From assembly GCF_000621505.1 (NCBI RefSeq), contig NZ_JHYD01000002.1:186001-250000 (forward strand): a stretch of 64,000 bases of DNA, given 5' to 3'. Source of the DNA: Ruminiclostridium cellobioparum DSM 1351 = ATCC 15832 (GTDB lineage Bacteria > Bacillota > Clostridia > Acetivibrionales > DSM-1351). The notes below the pieces were generated by a model. It was not told the DNA's origin and did no database searches. It worked only from the letters and a program-made list of their open reading frames with translations. Shown here piece by piece: positions 21,051-29,570 of this stretch (the stretch's first letter is position 1; each line of letters opens with the position of its first letter). The translations under genes and the position numbers were made by a program.

Positions 21051-21080
21051 TGTACAAATATTAGTACAATACTATATAAT
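21051..21080 (+). promoter_or_regulatory. Promoter with palindromic operator-like sequence
   Basis: TATAAT at 21075-21080 is a consensus -10 box with TGTACA at 21051-21056 as a possible -35 (18-bp spacer). Between them lies a perfect inverted repeat TAGTA-CAA-TACTA (21062-21074), and TGTAC/GTACA arms (21051-21055, 21064-21068) overlap it. Position over the promoter core suggests a repressor site. The TTAGTA half resembles the half-site of FapR, the fatty-acid regulator, which would suit an acyl-CoA ligase gene. That link is a guess. Confidence 0.45.
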
Positions 21081-21140
21081 ATATTAAATATCATCTGGTG
21101 ATAAAATCTGATAATAAATAAATTTTCAAGGAGGGTTTAC

Positions 21141-22619
21141 ATGGTAGGTACCATATATAAAAACGTTTACAATCCGGAGGCTGCGGCTCTTAAATTCAAG
21201 GACAGCACCATTACCTACAAGCAGCTGGATGAAAGTGTTACAGGGTATGCCGATTATTTCAGGAAAATGGGACTCAGGACTGGAGAACGGGTCATATTAA
21301 GCTGTACAAATTCGCCTGAATTTATCTTTTCCTATTTCGGTGTTGTGAGAAACGGTGGAATAATTGTACCTATCAATCTGCTGCTTACTATGGAGGAAAT
21401 AGCTTATCTGATTAAGGACTCCGAAGCTAAAATGATGATTGTCCACCCCCTTATTTTACAAAAGGCCAAAATCACAAAAGATACCATACAAAATGCCTTG
21501 AACATTGAAGTCATTGTACTTGACGAAGAACTCAAACAAAATATTTCGGAGCTTTCAGGCACCGGTTTTGAGGATTTTGACGACCGGAATGCAGTATCAA
21601 CTTTTTTGTATACTTCAGGTACCACAGGAAAACAGAAGGCAGCCATGCTGACACATAAAAACCTGGTGTTCAATGCTGAACAATGCAGGCTGGGACTAAA
21701 GGGTGTGCCCGGGGATAATTATATGTGCGTGCTCCCAATGTTCCACGTATTCGCATTCACAGCCTGTGTCCTGATGCCCCTTTGGTCGGGTGCCTGCATA
21801 ACCATAATTGAAAGCTTCCAGCCAAAGGAAGTGGTGGAAGCTCTGATCAGGGATAAAATAACTGTGTTTATGGGTGTTCCTGCAATGTATGTGGTTTTGC
21901 TGGAAGCGGGAAAAAACAGTATAGGCTTTCCGGATCTCCGTCTGGCAGTATCGGGCGGTGCTGCTCTACCAGTGGAAATTTTCAGGCAGGCTAAGGAAAT
22001 ATTGAAGTTACCTGTGGTCGAAGGCTACGGACTGACCGAAGCAGCTCCTGCAGTTTGCTTCAACCCTTTGGACGGCGTTCAGAAGGAGGGCTCCATAGGC
22101 TTGCCGCTGCCTTATCAGGAGTGCAGGATTGTGGATGAAAACAACAATGAACTCCCTGCCGAACAGGTTGGAGAGCTGGCTGTCCGGGGAGAAAATGTAA
22201 TGCTGGGTTACTACAAACAGGAAGAGGAAACACAGAAGGCCCTGGTTGACGGCTGGCTTTTTACAGGGGATATGGCGAAAAAGGACAGGGAGGGCTACAT
22301 TTACATTGTAGACCGGAAAAAGGATATGGTGATTGTAGGTGGTTTGAATGTTTATCCCAGAGAAGTTGAAGAGGTAATCTACCAGTATTCCAAAGTCAGG
22401 GAAGCTGCCGTAATCGGTTTGGAGGACAAGCTCAGGGGAGAATATGTCAAGGCCTTTGTAGTACTCAAGGAGGGAGAAGAATGTACTCCAAGGGAGCTCC
22501 TTCGCTATATGAAGGAAAGACTTGCTGTGTACAAGCTCCCAAGAGAAATAGAATTCATAGACAGCCTGCCCAAGAACAGTACCGGGAAGATCATGAAAAG
22601 GTGGCTGAAGGAACTGTAG
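21141..22619 (+). CDS. AMP-forming acyl-CoA synthetase (fatty acid-CoA ligase type)
   Basis: This 492-aa ANL-superfamily enzyme activates a carboxylic acid as an acyl-AMP and transfers it to CoA. Motifs in order: the P-loop TSGTTGKQKAA, GYGLTEAAP, DGWLFTGDMAKKD, DRKKDMVIVGGLNVYP, and the C-terminal catalytic lysine in PKNSTGKIMKR. It is slightly short compared with long-chain ligases (about 560 aa), so a medium-chain or aryl substrate is possible. AGGAGGG is 7 nt before the ATG. It is transcribed alone from a promoter with a palindrome over its core. Confidence 0.88.
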   Translation: MVGTIYKNVYNPEAAALKFKDSTITYKQLDESVTGYADYFRKMGLRTGERVILSCTNSPEFIFSYFGVVRNGGIIVPINLLLTMEEIAYLIKDSEAKMMIVHPLILQKAKITKDTIQNALNIEVIVLDEELKQNISELSGTGFEDFDDRNAVSTFLYTSGTTGKQKAAMLTHKNLVFNAEQCRLGLKGVPGDNYMCVLPMFHVFAFTACVLMPLWSGACITIIESFQPKEVVEALIRDKITVFMGVPAMYVVLLEAGKNSIGFPDLRLAVSGGAALPVEIFRQAKEILKLPVVEGYGLTEAAPAVCFNPLDGVQKEGSIGLPLPYQECRIVDENNNELPAEQVGELAVRGENVMLGYYKQEEETQKALVDGWLFTGDMAKKDREGYIYIVDRKKDMVIVGGLNVYPREVEEVIYQYSKVREAAVIGLEDKLRGEYVKAFVVLKEGEECTPRELLRYMKERLAVYKLPREIEFIDSLPKNSTGKIMKRWLKEL

Positions 22620-22630
22620 GGAGAATTGAT

Positions 22631-22656
22631 GCAAAAGCCGGTTATTTTTGCTTTTA
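22631..22656 (+). terminator. Weak terminator after the acyl-CoA ligase gene
   Basis: GCAAAA (22631-22636) pairs with TTTTGC (22646-22651), with a CTTTT tail. The stem is short and AT-rich, so this call is tentative. Confidence 0.4.
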
Positions 22657-22724
22657 AGTTGAAATGGTATGTAGTAGTATATTACTAAAAGCATTAAAAA
22701 TAAATATTACAATCGAGGCGGATT

Positions 22725-23627
22725 ATGTGTAATCAAAGTGTTGAAATAGTTCACAGGGGAATATGCCATCTGGGGGAGGGCCCCATATGGAATGCCCGGC
22801 TGCAAAAGCTTTTCTGGACCGATATTTATAACAGGAAGATATGGGCCTATGACCCGGAAAAGAGCGAAAGCACGGTTTTCTGGAACGGAGGATATCAAGT
22901 GGGCGGTTTTGCCTTTACCCGGACGGGCAATATGGTCCTGTGTACCGACAGGGGAGTATTCCTCTTGAATTTGAGCCCGGAAGGGATTCCGGAGCAGGAG
23001 CCTGAAATTTTGTTTGAGATACCTTTACAGAAAAATGAAATGTTCAATGACATAACAGTCGATCCCCAGGGACGTATTTTTGCAGGAACTCTGTTGAGAC
23101 CTGATTTTAAGCACGGAACCCTGTACCGTCTTGAAAAGGGGAAAAAACCCGAAGTGGTATTAAAGGAGCTTTATTGCACCAACGGTATGACTTTTTCGCT
23201 GGATAAAAAGTACTTTTTTCATACCGACAGCAACGTACACAGGATAACCAGATACCGTTACGATTATAAAACCGGTGAAATCAGTGATCCGCAGGTTTAT
23301 TTCCAGGGAACTGACGGAATGGGTTCGCCCGATGGTATAACACTCGACTCACAGGATAATATATGGGCGGCCTTCTGGGGCGGCGGCTGCGTCAGGAGAA
23401 TCGATCCTGCCGGAAATGTAGTTTCAGAGCTGGCGGTGCCTGCCAGACAGCCTTCAAGTGTCATGTTCGGAGGAAAGGGGCTTGAGGAGCTTTATATCAC
23501 TTCTGCTGCCGAAAATGCGGAAAATGTGGTGACCGGATACCGGAGTGACGGCGCTTTTGCAGGCGGACCTGTATACAGACTGCTGCCAGGAGTTGCCGGA
23601 AGAGAAGAATGGCTTGCCGATTTTTAA
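22725..23627 (+). CDS. SMP-30/gluconolactonase-family protein
   Basis: This 300-aa six-bladed beta-propeller hydrolyses sugar lactones or related esters. Family landmarks: LGEGPIW near the N terminus (the metal-binding Glu), TDIYNRKIW, FNDITVDPQGRIFAGT, TNGMTFSLD with the ligand Asn, and GMGSPDGITLDSQDNIW with the ligand Asp. All three metal ligands are present, so the protein should be active. GAGGCGG precedes ATG 22725. There is no signal peptide, so it is cytoplasmic. The stop codon lies in the loop of the terminator hairpin. Confidence 0.88.
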   Translation: MCNQSVEIVHRGICHLGEGPIWNARLQKLFWTDIYNRKIWAYDPEKSESTVFWNGGYQVGGFAFTRTGNMVLCTDRGVFLLNLSPEGIPEQEPEILFEIPLQKNEMFNDITVDPQGRIFAGTLLRPDFKHGTLYRLEKGKKPEVVLKELYCTNGMTFSLDKKYFFHTDSNVHRITRYRYDYKTGEISDPQVYFQGTDGMGSPDGITLDSQDNIWAAFWGGGCVRRIDPAGNVVSELAVPARQPSSVMFGGKGLEELYITSAAENAENVVTGYRSDGAFAGGPVYRLLPGVAGREEWLADF

Positions 23628-23642
23628 AGGCAAGCTGTTTTT
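23612..23642 (+). terminator. Terminator overlapping the end of the SMP-30 gene
   Basis: GCTTGCC (23612-23618) pairs with GGCAAGC (23629-23635), then TGTTTTTCC follows. The TAA stop (23625-23627) is in the loop. Confidence 0.7.
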
Positions 23643-23677
23643 CCTGAATTGATTTATTTTTGATTTGCTGACACATC

Positions 23678-25210
23678 TTATGTTATTTTTCTGATTTTAC
23701 CTGAAAATAAGGAATAAAGCCGCCCGGAGTAATAATAGCCCATTATGAGAAGAATGGGGTATACACCGAAGATATACCTGGATTTGACCTCCCAAAACAT
23801 GTAAAAGCCTATATAAAGATATATTACATATACAAAGAGTTCCAGCCTGAAGTCTTTTTTTCTGGCAGCATCAAATAAATACAAACAGGTAAGTCCTATT
23901 AACAGCCAGTTATAGGAATGAAGCATCCAGTCCAGGGAAAGTCTTGCGGCTCTGTCCCAGGGCTCCACAAGTTTTAAGAGCGGAGTGCTGTACAGCATGA
24001 ACCGGCTGCTGTCCACGGCTTGTGACAGCCCATAATAGTTAACACTGTATGTCCCTTCGGTCCAAAGCCAAAAAGTTTTTTTAGTGTAGGCTTTTAAAAC
24101 TTCTTTCATTCCGGTTATTCTGTATTTGTCCAGGAGCTCATTGATGAAATAGATTGAGGCATCGTGCTTGTTGCATTTGAACCGGTTGACAAAAATACCT
24201 ATGTTTCTGCCCCCGTCCCAGTAGCCCAGCTTCTTTCCGGGAAAACCCATGTTTATCCAGCGCCAGACCGGGTTGGCATGCACTCCCACCGGCTCGGGGA
24301 TTATTCCGGCTTTTAGAGCTGCAAAACTGAAAACTTTCATTGGAAGCGTAAATATAAGGAGTGTAAGAATGCCATATGCCATGTTTTTCAGGGTAAGGGC
24401 GATTTTGGTCTTAAAGTTCATTAACCAGTAAAATATGATTGCAGCCAAAAACAAAAAAGCAACACTTCTCATAAAATTTGCCGACATGAGAAATATTGCG
24501 GTGCAGGCGGCATATCTGCCCGAGCCGTATTTTTTAAAGCGGATGGCGTTTAGCATGGCGGCCAGGCAAAAGGTATTGCACAATATATCTCCGTAGGTGA
24601 AATTATTCAATATTACCGGCGGAAGGAAGGTTACGGCGAGAATGAGTATGCCGCAGGCCTTTTCACGCTTTTCAGGGTAAAGCTCCCTGTACAGGCTGTA
24701 TATCAGCCAGGCCGTTATGGTATTGCACAGGGTATTGATGATCCGGAGAGTGATATAGCTTTTGGGAAGAATCATATATATAAAGGCAATGAAAATTGTA
24801 ATACCTATATTATTGGGGTAATACCCCAGATATTTTCCTATTCCCAGGGCATTAAAGTCGCCCTCCAGAAACTGCAGGGCTATATTGTTGACTATTCTGG
24901 CATCTTCATAGGCATTGACCGGGAAGAACAGTACAAATGAAATTTGTAAAAAGGTATATAATAAAAGAATCCGGAATACAAACTTTTTCCCGTTTATTTT
25001 TGACAGGGCATGGGAAGCTCTGTTGACAAGCATGAAAAAAACAAAAACAAGGAATGCAAGGCCTGCAAGCAACAGGGGCTTTTGAGGTGAAAGCCTCGGA
25101 AACGGCGAGGCCCACCCGTGAAGCAGAAGGGCCAGCACCCATATCAATGAAAAAAATATTGCAAGCACGGTATAAGCCAGCGTTTTCAGTTTGAGTACAA
25201 AATTATGCAA
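23678..25210 (-). CDS. GT-C-type membrane glycosyltransferase (PMT/ArnT-like)
   Basis: This integral membrane protein of about 510 aa has 11-13 hydrophobic segments. The first outer loop carries the acidic pair YEDARIV, as in GT-C enzymes that use polyprenyl-phosphate sugars. A later soluble stretch (about 300-400) and FYMFWEVKSRYIFGVYP near the C terminus are also typical of the family. On the minus strand GGAGG is 7 nt before a TTG at 25208-25210. The longer ATG start at 25252 has no ribosome site and adds a tail before the first membrane helix, so I prefer TTG. The gene stands alone; acceptor and sugar are unknown. Confidence 0.75.
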   Translation of the reverse strand: MHNFVLKLKTLAYTVLAIFFSLIWVLALLLHGWASPFPRLSPQKPLLLAGLAFLVFVFFMLVNRASHALSKINGKKFVFRILLLYTFLQISFVLFFPVNAYEDARIVNNIALQFLEGDFNALGIGKYLGYYPNNIGITIFIAFIYMILPKSYITLRIINTLCNTITAWLIYSLYRELYPEKREKACGILILAVTFLPPVILNNFTYGDILCNTFCLAAMLNAIRFKKYGSGRYAACTAIFLMSANFMRSVAFLFLAAIIFYWLMNFKTKIALTLKNMAYGILTLLIFTLPMKVFSFAALKAGIIPEPVGVHANPVWRWINMGFPGKKLGYWDGGRNIGIFVNRFKCNKHDASIYFINELLDKYRITGMKEVLKAYTKKTFWLWTEGTYSVNYYGLSQAVDSSRFMLYSTPLLKLVEPWDRAARLSLDWMLHSYNWLLIGLTCLYLFDAARKKDFRLELFVYVIYLYIGFYMFWEVKSRYIFGVYPILLIMGYYYSGRLYSLFSGKIRKIT

Positions 25211-25346
25211 AGTAATACCTCCAACGATAACCGGATAATTTCTTGCCATCATTTATTTCACTTTACATAATGTGCCCGAGCAGATTTTAAAAATTCGTGT
25301 AAATTAATTACTTTATTTTATATTTTTTGAATGTTAAAATATTTAC

Positions 25347-26279
25347 ATGAAAACCGAAATATTATCAAACAGGAATCAAACTTTGAAGGAATATTACATA
25401 CGAATAAACAGGGTAATAGATTATATTGAAAATAATCTGGGCTCCGAGCTGAATCTGGAGACTCTATCCAAAGTTGCCTGTTTTTCCGCCTATCACTTTC
25501 ACAGGCTGTTTCGCTCCATAACGGGAGAAACCCTTGCCGTCTACGTGAAAAAACGCAGAATAATTGCTGCAGCAAACAGAATCTATCATTTTCCTGAAGT
25601 TAAAATTTCACAAATCGCATATGAGTTTGGGTTCTCCGGACAATCTGATTTCTCAAGATCCTTTAAAAGTTTTTTTAAAATTACCCCTTCGGAGTTTTTA
25701 GAGACAAGGCGGTTAAAAAACGGTCTGTCCTGGCATTATGCCGACTTTGGGAAAGAACTTTTTTCATCGGTTGGAAAAGATTTTTTTGAATATGATATCA
25801 ACATATGCAGGCTGGAGGATTACACTGTCGCGTATATCCGTAATACAGGACTTTCTGAGGAACATAAGAGTGAAAAAATTGAGGACTCTTTCAGAAAACT
25901 TTATACCTGGGCTGCCGCCAGAGAACTGATAAGCCCTGATACCCATGTCCTGGGAATAACCCTGGACAACCCGGAAATTGTCCCTCTCACGGAATGCAGA
26001 CATGATACATGTATTACAATCAGCAGGGAGGCTGAACCCGATGGAAATATCGGCATAAGAATAATAAGCTCTGCGGGGAGATATGCGGCCTGTGACTTCG
26101 ATGCCGAGGAACCGGATTTCAGCAAATCCTTCTTTAAGGCTATCGATTACATATATGGCTGCTGGATGCCGCAGAACGGTTATTTTCCAGAGGATAGACC
26201 CTGTATTGAACGGTATCATAAAAACCATGAAAACGGCCATATTTTCATAGAACTTATGATACCCATATACCCTTGTTGA
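25347..26279 (+). CDS. AraC-family regulator with GyrI-like effector domain
   Basis: This 310-aa transcription factor has two helix-turn-helix motifs at residues about 15-125. They show LSKVACFSAYHFHRLFRSITG and ISQIAYEFGFSGQSDFSRSFKSFF, ending at TPSEF. The C-terminal half (about 155-305) is a GyrI/AraC_E_bind-type small-molecule pocket. It contains RNTG, a YTWAA-like strand and IERYHKN near the end. This layout is that of multidrug- or stress-responsive regulators such as Rob/SoxS relatives. It is divergent from the GT-C gene (about 95 bp apart). No good ribosome site precedes ATG 25347, so the start is uncertain. Confidence 0.82.
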   Translation: MKTEILSNRNQTLKEYYIRINRVIDYIENNLGSELNLETLSKVACFSAYHFHRLFRSITGETLAVYVKKRRIIAAANRIYHFPEVKISQIAYEFGFSGQSDFSRSFKSFFKITPSEFLETRRLKNGLSWHYADFGKELFSSVGKDFFEYDINICRLEDYTVAYIRNTGLSEEHKSEKIEDSFRKLYTWAAARELISPDTHVLGITLDNPEIVPLTECRHDTCITISREAEPDGNIGIRIISSAGRYAACDFDAEEPDFSKSFFKAIDYIYGCWMPQNGYFPEDRPCIERYHKNHENGHIFIELMIPIYPC

Positions 26280-26446
26280 TCAAAAATCCAGTCCATTATT
26301 CACTAATAGCAAGAATTGTATATTAAAAAGCAAGATCAGAGATTACCTGATAAAGATATTTTGTAATAATTTTATCTGTGGCAGGGAATTTAGTGAACTA
26401 AATCCTGACTATTTTATGGCCGCTATTGCGGCTCATGGAGGTTAAA

Positions 26447-27307
26447 ATGGTAAACGCAGATAAGGATTATTACTACTGTTTTGAGAAAGGGTCACCTGAA
26501 GAGACCCTGTTTATACCTCTGTTTGTCAAAGCAGAGGAGTTTGTCAGCAAGGCACCGATAGTCAAAGACCAAAAGGCCTTTGAAATAGCCAGGAGTATCG
26601 GAACCCATCCAAAAAGATTTGACGGCGGCAGTATAGCCGGTGTGGGAATACTTACACGTACTCAGCTGTTTGACAAAGCCGTAACCGAATTTATAAAATC
26701 AAATCCCGAAGGGGTTGTTATCAACCTGGGAGTGGGCCTGGACACCAGATCCAGCCGATTCGACAATGGAAGGCTGCGGTGGTATGAGGTGGATCTTCCC
26801 GATGTTATCAGGCTCAGGAGAATGTTTTTTACAGAAAATGAAAGAATCAGATTTATTCCCGAGTCTGTTGCAGACCTGCGCTGGGCTGAAAAAACAGGTG
26901 CGACAAGGACAGACCGGGTGCTGATACTGGCTGAAGGGCTTTTGATGTATTTGAGTGAGGAACAGGTAAAAGGTGTTTTTGAATATATTTGTGACTGTTT
27001 TCCCGGCGCAGATTTATACTTTGATGTAATTCACAGCTATTTTGTAGGTAAGGCAATCACTTCTCCATTTGTTTGGGGAATTGACAGGGCTGAGGAAATA
27101 ACAGGCCTTCACTCTGGAATCAGGCTTGTTGAAAATTGGAGTATAGGTGATTTTAATAAAAAGCGGCAGAGTTTGTTCCTGAGAATAATGAATATTTTAC
27201 CTTCCACAAGGAACAGGAGCCGGATAATCCATGCAGTAGCTGATATATCTGGTATGGCAGCGGATAGGCCTGCAAATCGGAACATTGGTAATTCTGAGCG
27301 GATATAA
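26447..27307 (+). CDS. Leucine carboxyl methyltransferase (LCMT)-family SAM methyltransferase
   Basis: This 286-aa class I methyltransferase shows the family's motif I, INLGVGLDTRSSR, then YEVDLPDVI (the acidic SAM-ribose residue) and ILAEGLLMYLSEEQV. Bacterial members of PF04072 are O-methyltransferases often linked to polyketide or other small-molecule modification. ATG 26447 is chosen because GGAGG lies 5 nt before it, whereas ATG 26426 has nothing upstream. A small GCCGC-TATT-GCGGC hairpin (26419-26432) sits right before that ribosome site and might limit translation. No partner genes point to the substrate. Confidence 0.82.
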   Translation: MVNADKDYYYCFEKGSPEETLFIPLFVKAEEFVSKAPIVKDQKAFEIARSIGTHPKRFDGGSIAGVGILTRTQLFDKAVTEFIKSNPEGVVINLGVGLDTRSSRFDNGRLRWYEVDLPDVIRLRRMFFTENERIRFIPESVADLRWAEKTGATRTDRVLILAEGLLMYLSEEQVKGVFEYICDCFPGADLYFDVIHSYFVGKAITSPFVWGIDRAEEITGLHSGIRLVENWSIGDFNKKRQSLFLRIMNILPSTRNRSRIIHAVADISGMAADRPANRNIGNSERI

Positions 27308-27322
27308 TGCCGGAAAACAGTA

Positions 27323-27360
27323 ATAACGGCCGGATATGCAACTAATAATCCGACCGTTAT
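27323..27360. repeat. Inverted repeat after the methyltransferase gene
   Basis: Thirteen-nt arms (27323-27335 and 27348-27360, ATAACGG/CCGTTAT ends) match with one mismatch. No T-run follows on the plus strand, so termination is possible but not clear. From here to 27573 I see no gene. Confidence 0.5.
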
Positions 27361-27573
27361 ACCGGTTTCGCGAAACAATTTCTACTCATGCTTTCCAATT
27401 AACCTCATACTTTCTACTACCTTTGATCCGAACCTCATATTAAATTTCTGGCGGACCCATCTCCTTCCGGTAATTACTTTATTTTATCAACCATCAATGA
27501 TTGTATTTAATATATACCTCTTTAAATAAACTCTAAACATAAAATTTTTTTTATAAAGGGCCGTTACGCTCTG

Positions 27574-27603
27574 TTGACTTTGAGAGTTATTACGTGATAC
27601 AAT
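27574..27603 (+). promoter_or_regulatory. Promoter of the preQ1-controlled operon
   Basis: TTGACT (27574-27579), 18 bp, TACAAT (27598-27603), with TG one base before the -10 (TGATACAAT, extended -10). Transcription would begin near 27610, just ahead of the aptamer. Confidence 0.7.
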
Positions 27604-27623
27604 CATTCCAGCTTAACTTAATA

Positions 27624-27664
27624 AGACAGTTCGTAACCATCCTGTCTATAAACAAAACTACGGA
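27624..27664 (+). ncRNA. preQ1-I riboswitch aptamer
   Basis: P1 is a perfect 6-bp stem, AGACAG (27624-27629) with CTGTCT (27642-27647). The 12-nt loop TTCGTAACCATC is followed by the A-rich tail ATAAACAAAACTACGGA. The loop bases 27630-27635 (TTCGTA) can pair with 27659-27664 (TACGGA) in a 6-bp P2 with one G-U. This gives the H-type pseudoknot of class I preQ1 riboswitches. The C residues after AA in the loop are where preQ1 is recognised in known members. A QueT transporter gene in the operon supports the call. See the following terminator for the switching logic. Confidence 0.9.
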
Positions 27665-27666
27665 CC

Positions 27667-27695
27667 GGCTGTCGGAGGACGGCTTATTTTTGTTT
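27667..27695 (+). terminator. Riboswitch-controlled terminator
   Basis: GGCTGTC (27667-27673) pairs with GACGGCT (27678-27684) around the loop GGAG, and a TATTTTTGTTT tail follows. The 5' arm contains CTGTC (27669-27673). The same pentamer in P1 (27642-27646) pairs with GACAG (27625-27629). So without ligand GACAG can pair with the terminator arm and block it. With preQ1 bound, P1 locks GACAG and the terminator forms. Predicted OFF switch. Confidence 0.75.
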
Positions 27696-27697
27696 AC

Positions 27698-27719
27698 AGG
27701 GGGCTTATGCCCTTTTTTT
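27698..27719 (+). terminator. Second leader terminator
   Basis: AGGGGGC (27698-27704), loop TTAT, GCCCTTT (27709-27715), then T's. It follows the first terminator by a few bases and still precedes the first gene by about 75 nt. It may tighten the OFF state. Confidence 0.65.
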
Positions 27720-27792
27720 ATTATCTGGAAACGTACAAAAAATATAATTTTTAATTTTGTTGTTTTATATTTTTACTTGTGAGGGGGAACCA

Positions 27793-28794
27793 ATGAAAAA
27801 TATCGGAATAACCACAACCGTGCCGGTTGAGGTGCTGCTTGCGGCGGGCTACAGGGTTATTGATCTGAACAATGTTTTCATATCATCCGAAACTTACGCG
27901 CAGGACGTAGAGAGAGCTGAAAGGGATGGTTTTCCAAAGAGCTCCTGCGCATGGATAAAAGGGATTTACGGAGCCTGCCTGCGCTGTGGGATAGATGAGC
28001 TTGTCGGGGTGCTGGAGGGGGACTGCTCCAATACCAGGGCATTAATGGAGGTATTGAGGGGCAGGGGAATTAAGACATATGATTTTTCCTACCCCTCCGA
28101 ACACACGCCGGAAAGTGTCACTGCCGAAATAAATAAATTTATGGACAGGTTCGGAGTAGCACTTCCACAGGCAGAAGCAGTGAGAGAGGATTTAGCCGAA
28201 CTTCGGCAGTATGCCAGGACAATGGATGAACTTACCTATATTGATAACAAAGCTACAGGTTTGGAAAATCATTTATACCAGGTTTCGCTGAGTGATTTCA
28301 ATGGAGATGCGGTACAATGCCTTGAAGAGCTGAAGAAAAAAATATCTGAAATAGATAGGAGAACCCCGCATACCCAGGCGCTCCGTCTGGGATATATAGG
28401 TGTGCCCCCCATGACCGGTGATCTATACCGGTATGTGGAAGACTATGACGCCAGAATAGTATACAATGAGGTTCAGCGTGAATTCGCATTTCCAAGGGCG
28501 ATGGAAGCAGAGAGTATCTACCTGCAGTATTATGACTACACATATCCCTATAATCTGGATTTCAGGCTTCTGGAGATAAAAAAGCAGATAAAGCTCAGGA
28601 AGCTTGACGGGCTGATACATTACACCCAGGCATTCTGTCACAGGGCCATAGAGGATATTGTAATCAAACGGGAACTTGAAGTACCTGTTCTGACAATTGA
28701 GGGAGATAAGTCCAACCGGCTTGATTCCAGAACGAAACTCAGATTGGAGGCATTTTTGGATATGCTTTCGGATCTCAAGGGGGTGCCGGCGTGA
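27793..28794 (+). CDS. 2-Hydroxyacyl-CoA dehydratase (HgdB/DCCP)-like Fe-S protein
   Basis: This 333-aa protein belongs to the family of 2-hydroxyacyl-CoA dehydratase, benzoyl-CoA reductase and double-cubane-cluster subunits. Family marks are the N-terminal VPVEVLLAAGYRVIDLNN, the EGDCSN Cys-containing turn (Cys78), HYTQAFC (Cys282), and the C-terminal pattern EGDKSN...TKLRLEAFLDML. Further cysteines at 52, 62 and 65 could help hold an Fe-S cluster. It is a single small subunit, not the HgdA/HgdB pair of a true dehydratase. GAGGGGGAACC precedes ATG 27793; an upstream in-frame ATG at 27757 has no ribosome site. Its stop overlaps the activator start by 4 nt. Being under a preQ1 switch with QueT, it may reduce a queuosine precursor. 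The substrate is unproven. Confidence 0.82.
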   Translation: MKNIGITTTVPVEVLLAAGYRVIDLNNVFISSETYAQDVERAERDGFPKSSCAWIKGIYGACLRCGIDELVGVLEGDCSNTRALMEVLRGRGIKTYDFSYPSEHTPESVTAEINKFMDRFGVALPQAEAVREDLAELRQYARTMDELTYIDNKATGLENHLYQVSLSDFNGDAVQCLEELKKKISEIDRRTPHTQALRLGYIGVPPMTGDLYRYVEDYDARIVYNEVQREFAFPRAMEAESIYLQYYDYTYPYNLDFRLLEIKKQIKLRKLDGLIHYTQAFCHRAIEDIVIKRELEVPVLTIEGDKSNRLDSRTKLRLEAFLDMLSDLKGVPA

Positions 28795-29570
28795 AAGTAT
28801 TGGGCATTGATATGGGCAGCAGAGAGGTGAAGATCGCTTATATGGATAGCGGTACGCTGGTTGAAAAGAGAAAAATCAGCACCATGACTTTTTATAAGAG
28901 CTTTTGTATAAATAAAGATGGCAGGCTGCTGGCCGACGTGGAACGTATCGGCTTCGGCAAGCCGGATAAAGCCGTATCCACCGGTTATGGCAGAAACAAC
29001 ACCGACTTGTGCAGCTTCAAGCCAATAACTGAAATAAAGGCCCATGCATATGGGGCAATGTATCAAACAAAGCTAAGGGACTTTATTTTACTGGATATCG
29101 GAGGGCAGGACGTAAAGGTGGTGAGGGTTGAAAAGGGTCTTGTTACCGATTTGGAGCTGAATGAAAAATGTGCGGCTTCCTGCGGGAGGTATCTCGAAAA
29201 TATGGCGGCCGTACTGGAAGTGCCCCTTGAGGAAATGTCACGGCATTTTGAAGCCCCTGTGCCGCTTAACTCCACCTGTTCGGTATTTTCCGAATCGGAA
29301 CTGATAGGAAAGATAGCAGAGGGCATCGGAATTGAGGAGCTTTGTGCAGGTGTAAATTATTCCTTGTATAAAAAACTCAGCCCCATGCTGACAAGATTTA
29401 AAGGGGAAAAGCTGGTCTTATCCGGGGGAGTTGCAGGAAACAAAGCCCTGCAAAAATATCTTGAGGAGGATTTTGACAGTATTGTTCACATGGCCGAACC
29501 CCAGTTCAACGGAGCCATAGGCTGCTGTGCGTATGCGGAATTCATTCCGACAAGAGGAGGGACTTTATGA
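28791..29570 (+). CDS. BadF/BadG/HgdC-type activator ATPase
   Basis: This 259-aa ASKHA-fold ATPase, as a dimer, would hold a 4Fe-4S cluster and use ATP to push low-potential electrons into the partner protein. Motifs: phosphate-1 GIDMGSREVK, phosphate-2 LDIGGQDVKVV, cluster-ligand cysteines in EKCAASCGRYLE and STCSVFSESEL, and LSGGVAGNKAL. GTG start 28791 overlaps the preceding TGA (GTGA), and its own TGA overlaps the next ATG (ATGA), so the three proteins are translationally coupled. Presence of the two cluster cysteines indicates a working activator. Confidence 0.92.
   Translation: MKVLGIDMGSREVKIAYMDSGTLVEKRKISTMTFYKSFCINKDGRLLADVERIGFGKPDKAVSTGYGRNNTDLCSFKPITEIKAHAYGAMYQTKLRDFILLDIGGQDVKVVRVEKGLVTDLELNEKCAASCGRYLENMAAVLEVPLEEMSRHFEAPVPLNSTCSVFSESELIGKIAEGIGIEELCAGVNYSLYKKLSPMLTRFKGEKLVLSGGVAGNKALQKYLEEDFDSIVHMAEPQFNGAIGCCAYAEFIPTRGGTL

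Noticed and set aside
26419-26432. GCCGC-TATT-GCGGC hairpin as a terminator
   Set aside because: No T-run follows and it lies directly ahead of a ribosome site; too short to call more than a local structure.
27594-27782. A 62-residue open frame across the riboswitch leader
   Set aside because: It runs through the aptamer and both terminators and has no ribosome site; the RNA structures explain the sequence better.
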